NCBI GenBank assembly: GCA_900555105.1 | Contig: USJP01000017.1 | Coordinates: forward strand, 1-11,942 | DNA length: 11,942 bases | Origin: an uncultured Coriobacteriaceae bacterium | GTDB taxonomy: Bacteria > Actinomycetota > Coriobacteriia > Coriobacteriales > UMGS124 | Reading direction: 5' to 3' | Part shown: one piece after another, positions 8,343 to 11,942 of the stretch | Position numbering within the stretch: the stretch's first letter is position 1 | Layout: each line of letters opens with the position of its first letter | Position numbers and translations under genes: made by a program | Notes under the pieces: model-generated | Database searches by the model: none | Seen by the model: only the letters and a program-made list of their open reading frames with translations | What the model was told of the DNA's origin: nothing

Positions 8343-8629
8343 GGTGCAAGCCTTTCACTGGGGAGATGCACGTTTTTCTGCCTGCTATCCTACCCAAACG
8401 CCCCGTCTGTGGGTGCGCGCATGCCAAGCTCGCACCGCTTTATCACGTGTGGGACGGCCTTGGCCGGCCGCTGAGACCCATCCCAACAGGCTGCACGAGC
8501 ATGTGCCATGGGTGTGCAGAAATCGCTGGTGACCTTGAGTGCCGAGCTGACCCCCTGCCCTGGACTGCTGAAATCCCCGGCGCCTCTACGCTTTGAGCCC
8601 GGCCTCATTTTTTGAAGTTGCCCGCAGCT
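8343..8629. other. Intergenic stretch between the S41-like genes, no gene seen
   Basis: I find no convincing coding frame, RNA gene or strong promoter in these 287 bases. The one minus-strand open frame (8390-8608) has no recognisable motif and no good ribosome site. Small features are the arms GGTGCG/CGCACC (8412-8417 and 8431-8436), CTGCAC/GTGCAG (8491-8496 and 8514-8519) and a CACGTG palindrome (8445-8450). The size leaves room for a separate promoter for the downstream S41-like gene, but none stands out. No terminator for the upstream gene is clear either. Confidence 0.5.
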
Positions 8630-9967
8630 CTATGCTTCGAGCTTGAGCGCCGCTTCAAGAATCGTGTCGCGCGTGCACTCCTCGGGCGTGAAGGGCACAT
8701 GCACGTCGAGCGGCAGCCCCGTGCGCTCATATCCCTGCCCGTCGTGGTTTGCCTTCGTGCGGCTGATGGGGTAGGTGAACGTGCAGTCGATGCCTTCAAG
8801 CTCGCTGGTGAGATAGTTGGCGTAGTCGATCCAGCCCTTGGTGGCACGGCCCACCAGACGCACACGGTTCATTCCCATGACGGCCTGCGCCAGACGTTCT
8901 GCCCCCTCGCCCGTGCCAGAGTCGAGCAGGATGCATGCAAGACGCGGCGCGTTTGCATCAGGTACCACGCGCTCGTCGGCGAAGGGAGAGGGGAGAACCT
9001 CGGGCAGCTCGGCCATGCGCAGGCGCTCGGCCATGACGTGGGTGGTGCGTTTGCGCTCGAGCACCTCGTCGGCCTTTGCCCGAATGTCGGCGCACAGCCC
9101 GTCGGCCATGCTGAGGCCGGCCTCGTCGAGTGCGGGGCGGACGCGGTCGATGTCGGCGATGAGCGCGGCGGCGTTGTTCTTGGAGTAGACGGTGAAGAGC
9201 TCAACGTCGTCCACGACCTGCTTCGCATCGACCTCGGTGTCCACGAGCAGGGGAAGAAGTGCCAGGTAGGAGGCAGGGTCCGCTGCACCGGCGCAGTGGC
9301 GCAGGTCGAGCACGAGCTTGCCTGTCATACCTTGCTTGGCGAGAGAAGCCGCAGCCTCAGACGCAACCTGGGCGACCTTGTCGGCCTGGGAGAGGTCGTC
9401 GATTCGCATGACGACGGCACCGTCCTGCACGTGGGTCGTGAACTCGGGATCGGGTGTCTCCACGGGGTAGCGACGCAGGTCGAGGCGCATGACGTGGCCG
9501 TCGCCGGGGAAGACGTCGATGTCGTCGAACATGCGCATGGCCAGGTCCCAGTCCTCGCGGTCCGAGCCGCGGCCCCAAAAAACGTCAGCCCCCAGGTCTT
9601 TGAGCAGAAAGTCAATCCTGTTCATGCCTGCGGCGACGATGCGCATGCCCGGTGCCAGGCGCGTCTCCTGCCGCGCTTCGGTCACATAGAGGAAGTTCTC
9701 ATGGCGCTTGACGCGAAAGCCCAGGTCATACTCCGCATAGCTTGGGTCATGGCAGGTGACTTTGCAGGTTTTGGCGCCTGCGGTGGAGAGGTACTGGCGC
9801 GCAGCAAGCAGGAACTGGTCCACGTCGGCGTGAGCGTTGCGCGACGCCTTGGCCAGCGAGTTGCCGCAGGCCTCGGCGTTGCCGATGGAGCGCCTACCGG
9901 GTGCGGCGTCCATGTGCAGCGTCTCGCAGATGGCGTTGTAGCCAGACAGGTAAAGGAAACCTCGCAT
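8630..9967 (-). CDS. S41-like peptidase-fold protein with PDZ-like region, probable pseudoprotease
   Basis: With the ATG at 9967 the protein has 445 residues and no signal peptide. A region at about 79-131 looks PDZ-like: YDLGFRVKRHENFLYV followed by LAPGMRIVAAGMNRI, matching the family pattern of a carboxylate loop and a GxxIxxxxG turn. The S41 core follows: VMRIDDL, LVLDLRHCAG (218-227), FTVYS (258-262), LLDSGTGEGAERLA (347-360), VGRATKG (372-378) and CTFTYPISRT. In the motif corresponding to LTSxxTxSAAE the nucleophile serine is replaced by Glu354. An in-frame ATG at 10009 would add 14 residues, but the 9967 start has GGAAGG at proper spacing. Motif order matches the paralogue at 7368-8342, and both lie on one strand. 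Substrate or partner is unknown; a binding or regulatory role is possible, and an unusual active peptidase cannot be excluded. Confidence 0.75.
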   Translation of the reverse strand: MRGFLYLSGYNAICETLHMDAAPGRRSIGNAEACGNSLAKASRNAHADVDQFLLAARQYLSTAGAKTCKVTCHDPSYAEYDLGFRVKRHENFLYVTEARQETRLAPGMRIVAAGMNRIDFLLKDLGADVFWGRGSDREDWDLAMRMFDDIDVFPGDGHVMRLDLRRYPVETPDPEFTTHVQDGAVVMRIDDLSQADKVAQVASEAAASLAKQGMTGKLVLDLRHCAGAADPASYLALLPLLVDTEVDAKQVVDDVELFTVYSKNNAAALIADIDRVRPALDEAGLSMADGLCADIRAKADEVLERKRTTHVMAERLRMAELPEVLPSPFADERVVPDANAPRLACILLDSGTGEGAERLAQAVMGMNRVRLVGRATKGWIDYANYLTSELEGIDCTFTYPISRTKANHDGQGYERTGLPLDVHVPFTPEECTRDTILEAALKLEA

Positions 9968-9973
9968 TGTCAG

Positions 9974-9980
9974 TCCTTCC
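9974..9980 (-). promoter_or_regulatory. Ribosome binding site deciding the start of the long S41-like gene
   Basis: On the minus strand GGAAGGA lies 6 bases before the ATG at 9967. At the upstream ATG (10009) the only purine-rich stretch, AAGAAG, abuts the codon. The shorter protein is therefore preferred. Confidence 0.65.
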
Positions 9981-10020
9981 ACGACGACTCGTTGAGCCTT
10001 GCAGGGCATCTTCTTGGTCT

Positions 10021-10159
10021 AAATTCGGGCATGTTTGCGTCTTAATGTCGGCAAGGCGACTACCCGCAGCGAGTGCGATGACGTTACCGCAGGTAGATGA
10101 GGTGAGACCTTGAGCCGTGCATCTTGCTGTTCCAACAAGGCGCAAACATGCCGGAGTTT
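10021..10159. repeat. 139-bp element bounded by 23-nt inverted repeats, with nested internal stems
   Basis: The left arm 10021-10043 and right arm 10137-10159 are reverse complements at 20 of 23 positions, with a perfect 12-bp core GGCATGTTTGCG/CGCAAACATGCC (10028-10039 and 10141-10152). Two of the three mismatches are G-T wobbles on the plus strand. Inside are two further nested pairings: CGGCAAGG (10049-10056) with CCTTGAGCCG (10108-10117, a 2-base bulge), and CTACCCGC (10060-10067) with GCAGGTAG (10089-10096, one mismatch that becomes G-T on the minus strand). It lies in the leader region of the long S41-like gene. It could be a structured RNA, a leader element, or a miniature inverted-repeat transposable element; no target duplication is evident at its ends. 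I do not recognise a known RNA family. Confidence 0.6.
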
Positions 10160-10167
10160 GTTGCACT

Positions 10168-10227
10168 ATGGCACCGCTGATAAAGCGGGGGCACCCCGGA
10201 TGTGATTAGGGCACCCCCGCTTCAGCT
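10168..10227. repeat. Three degenerate 20-bp units carrying GGCACC
   Basis: GGCACC occurs at 10170, 10190 and 10210, exactly 20 bases apart. The second and third copies extend to GGGCACCCC (10189-10197 and 10209-10217), and the first two units share GGCACC, a C two bases later, and a GAT. The second and third copies overlap the hairpin at 10183-10222. The regular phase suggests binding sites on one face of the helix or a degenerate tandem repeat, but the run is short and GC-rich. Confidence 0.45.
10183..10222 (-). terminator. Terminator-like hairpin after the flavoprotein gene
   Basis: AAGCGGGGG (10183-10191) pairs perfectly with CCCCCGCTT (10214-10222), with a further CCC/GGG inside. On the minus strand the stem is followed by TATCAGC after CTT, a weak T-tract. 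It lies 51 bases past the stop of the flavoprotein gene and is a reasonable end for that transcript. That leaves the long S41-like gene dependent on read-through or on a promoter in 9968-10182, where I could not identify one. Confidence 0.6.
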
Positions 10228-10273
10228 GCGCTCATGCTACCTCAGGGGAGGAAGCATGCCTAACGTTTCGAAC

Positions 10274-11942
10274 CTAGAGCCCCAGGTAGGCAGCGGCGCT
10301 CTTGCCGGCGACGCGGCCGTTGGTGAGGGCCATGCCGATGGAGTTGCCGGCGGCAGGCGTGGAGTAGCCGGTGCCGTAACGGCCGCCCAGGTCGGCGCCT
10401 GCGCAGTACAGGCCGGGGATGGGGTTGCCCGCGGCGTCAAGGCACTGCAGGTTGGTGTCGATCTTGGCGCCGCCGACGACCTCGAGCAGGACCGCGCCGA
10501 CCTTGGAGGCGTAGAACGGCGGCTCGTCGATGGGGTAAAGCAGCGCGGGGTTCTTGCAGAAGTCCTCGTCGACGCCCTCGGCGCACAGGGCGTTGTAACG
10601 CTCGACCGTGGCGGTCAGCTGCTCGGCAGGCACGCCGATCTTCTCAGCGAGCTCCTCGAGGGTGTCAGCCTTCTCGTAGGTGTAGCCCTCGTTGTCGATG
10701 AGCGACTGCGTGTAGTAGTCGATGGTGGTCTGGTAGTCGCTCTCGCCCTTGTAGCGGAACATATCCCAGAACATGCCGCCGCCGTAGGGGAAAGAGGCCA
10801 TGAGGTCCTCGGGCCAGCTGGAGTCGAAGATGGACCAGGCACAGTCATCTGCCGTGTTCTGCATAATCTGCAGCGAGCGGGCCTGGACCCAGGTGCCCTC
10901 GTTGAAGAAGCGCTCGCCCTTCTCGTTGACATAGAGGAAGGGGCCCTCGAGCTGGTTCGAACCGGGGTCAGCCCAGCGCTGGGGGTGCAGCATGGGCGGG
11001 AAGGGAGCGGACTGCATGGTGCCGCCGGCCCACAGGATCATCTTGTGGCCATCGCCGGTGTTGGCTCCGACGGGCGTGTACACGCTCGGCACAGTGAGGG
11101 CCTCGGGGCAGTAGTAGCTGCACATCTCCTCGTCGCCAGCGATGTCACCCGTGGCGATGACGACGCCCTTGGAAGCAACGATCTTCTTATAACCGTCGGC
11201 GTCGGACACGACGGCGCCCGTCACCGCGCCGGCCTCGTCCTGCAGCAGGTATTCGGCCTTGGTGTTGAAGCGGAACTCGGCGCCGTTCTCGATGGCCTCG
11301 AGGTGGCACACATCAGCCGCGACGAAGGAGCCGCCGGGGATGGTGAGGTCGCTCTCGTCGGTGCCGCCCATGCAGACATAGCCGGGTTCGTCGGGAAGCA
11401 GCGGGTTGCGGCTGTAACCGTCCCAGATGCCCATGGAGCAGTGGTGCTTCTCGCCAGCCTCGCACAGCCAGTCAGCAGCCTCGCCGGAGCGAGCCATGTA
11501 CTGGGCGATGAGGGCCTCGTTGCAGCGGTTGCCGCAGGTCTGCATCCAGCGGAACTCAGCGGAGGGGATGTCGGTCACGGTGCCGTCCTCGAAGGAGACG
11601 GACAGCTTGGAGTTGATGGTGCCGGCACCGGCGCCGCGCTCGGAAACCTGGTCCATCTTCTCGACGACGATGACCTTCGCGCCGTTCTCAGCGGCGGCAC
11701 GGGCGGCGCAGCAACCGGACAGACCAGCGCCGATGATGAGGACCTCGGTCTCGGCCGTGTCGACGATCTGGTCGTCGGCAACAGGCTCGGGAGCGGTCAT
11801 GAACGCGGGCTTCTCGGAAGTGAAGCCAAAGACGGTAGCCGAGTCGATAGAAGCGTCGGCGGTCACGACGCCAGCGGCGGCCTGCTTCTCGACCTCGGCA
11901 TGGGCGGTGCCGGCAACACCGGCGGCTGCAACGCCGGCAACT
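10274..11942 (-). CDS. Exported FAD-dependent oxidoreductase, fumarate-reductase-like family (5' end missing)
   Basis: The frame runs off the right edge; 556 codons are visible. The first visible residues, VAGVAAAGVAGTAHA, are the end of a signal peptide with a likely cleavage after AHA, so the protein is exported, probably by the Tat route as is usual for cofactor-loaded relatives; the twin-arginine part lies outside. The GTG at 11866 is an internal Val, not the start. The FAD dinucleotide fold follows (VLIIGAGLSG, about 11743-11714), then ERGAGAGTINSKL, VVIATGDIAG and the C-terminal FAD motif IPGLYCAGADLGG before AAGNSIGMALTNGR. The overall plan matches the FAD_binding_2 family of fumarate, urocanate and related reductases. 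The His and Arg positions used by fumarate reductases (HHTMGG and GANRLGGN in Shewanella Fcc3) read EVVGG and GTGYSTPAAGN here, so the acceptor is probably not fumarate. No haem or flavin-attachment domain and no partner gene are visible in the window. Confidence 0.88.
   Translation of the reverse strand, partial: VAGVAAAGVAGTAHAEVEKQAAAGVVTADASIDSATVFGFTSEKPAFMTAPEPVADDQIVDTAETEVLIIGAGLSGCCAARAAAENGAKVIVVEKMDQVSERGAGAGTINSKLSVSFEDGTVTDIPSAEFRWMQTCGNRCNEALIAQYMARSGEAADWLCEAGEKHHCSMGIWDGYSRNPLLPDEPGYVCMGGTDESDLTIPGGSFVAADVCHLEAIENGAEFRFNTKAEYLLQDEAGAVTGAVVSDADGYKKIVASKGVVIATGDIAGDEEMCSYYCPEALTVPSVYTPVGANTGDGHKMILWAGGTMQSAPFPPMLHPQRWADPGSNQLEGPFLYVNEKGERFFNEGTWVQARSLQIMQNTADDCAWSIFDSSWPEDLMASFPYGGGMFWDMFRYKGESDYQTTIDYYTQSLIDNEGYTYEKADTLEELAEKIGVPAEQLTATVERYNALCAEGVDEDFCKNPALLYPIDEPPFYASKVGAVLLEVVGGAKIDTNLQCLDAAGNPIPGLYCAGADLGGRYGTGYSTPAAGNSIGMALTNGRVAGKSAAAYLGL

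Noticed and set aside
8390..8608. 72-codon minus-strand frame between the S41-like genes
   Set aside because: It has no motif, no similarity to either neighbour and no suitable ribosome site.
8612..10045. 477-codon open frame antisense to the long S41-like gene
   Set aside because: It is longer than the gene it opposes, but has no motifs and a His/Val/Gly-rich shadow composition. The minus strand shows S41 motifs shared with a neighbour.
10160..10222. T-box-like core TGGCACCGC followed by a terminator hairpin, downstream of a structured element on the plus strand
   Set aside because: No plus-strand gene lies downstream, the outer stem is too long and regular for a T-box stem I, and no specifier loop was seen.
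11864..11866. GTG at 11866 as the flavoprotein start
   Set aside because: The frame stays open to the window edge and encodes the end of a signal peptide with an AHA cleavage site, so the real start is outside.

Overview
The window is GC-rich and densely coded. The gene families suggest a Coriobacteriia-type actinobacterium: a LuxR-type regulator fused to a polytopic membrane domain, an exported FAD oxidoreductase, and atpD-atpC running directly into murA. The class is an inference from family content; I do not assign a genus.

Layout. 1-2419 (+): 3' half of atpD, then atpC and murA, closely spaced and probably one transcript. 2474-2507: terminator shared with the convergent pepT. 2527-5404 (-): pepT and thrC, separated by a 10-bp GC-rich hairpin with a T-tract that ends against the pepT ribosome binding site. 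5405-5609: divergent control region with a consensus -10 box for the rightward regulator. 5610-7151 (+): membrane-spanning LuxR-type regulator, closed by a terminator at 7192-7229. 7368-9967 (-): two paralogous S41-like proteins separated by 287 bases in which I see no gene. 9968-10273: a non-coding stretch with a 139-bp element bounded by 23-nt inverted repeats, a run of GGCACC at exact 20-bp intervals, and a terminator-like hairpin. 10274-11942 (-): an exported flavoprotein oxidoreductase whose N-terminus lies beyond the window.

The left half is housekeeping: ATP synthase, peptidoglycan precursor synthesis, tripeptide hydrolysis and threonine synthesis. The right half is accessory in character. 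By eye, both S41-like proteins carry an acidic residue where the family has its nucleophilic serine, so they may be binding or regulatory pseudoproteases. The flavoprotein lacks the fumarate reductase catalytic residues I could line up, so its electron acceptor is probably something else. The least explained signal is the nested inverted-repeat element at 10021-10159, which could be a structured RNA or a small mobile element. No CRISPR array, tRNA, rRNA or insertion sequence was seen.
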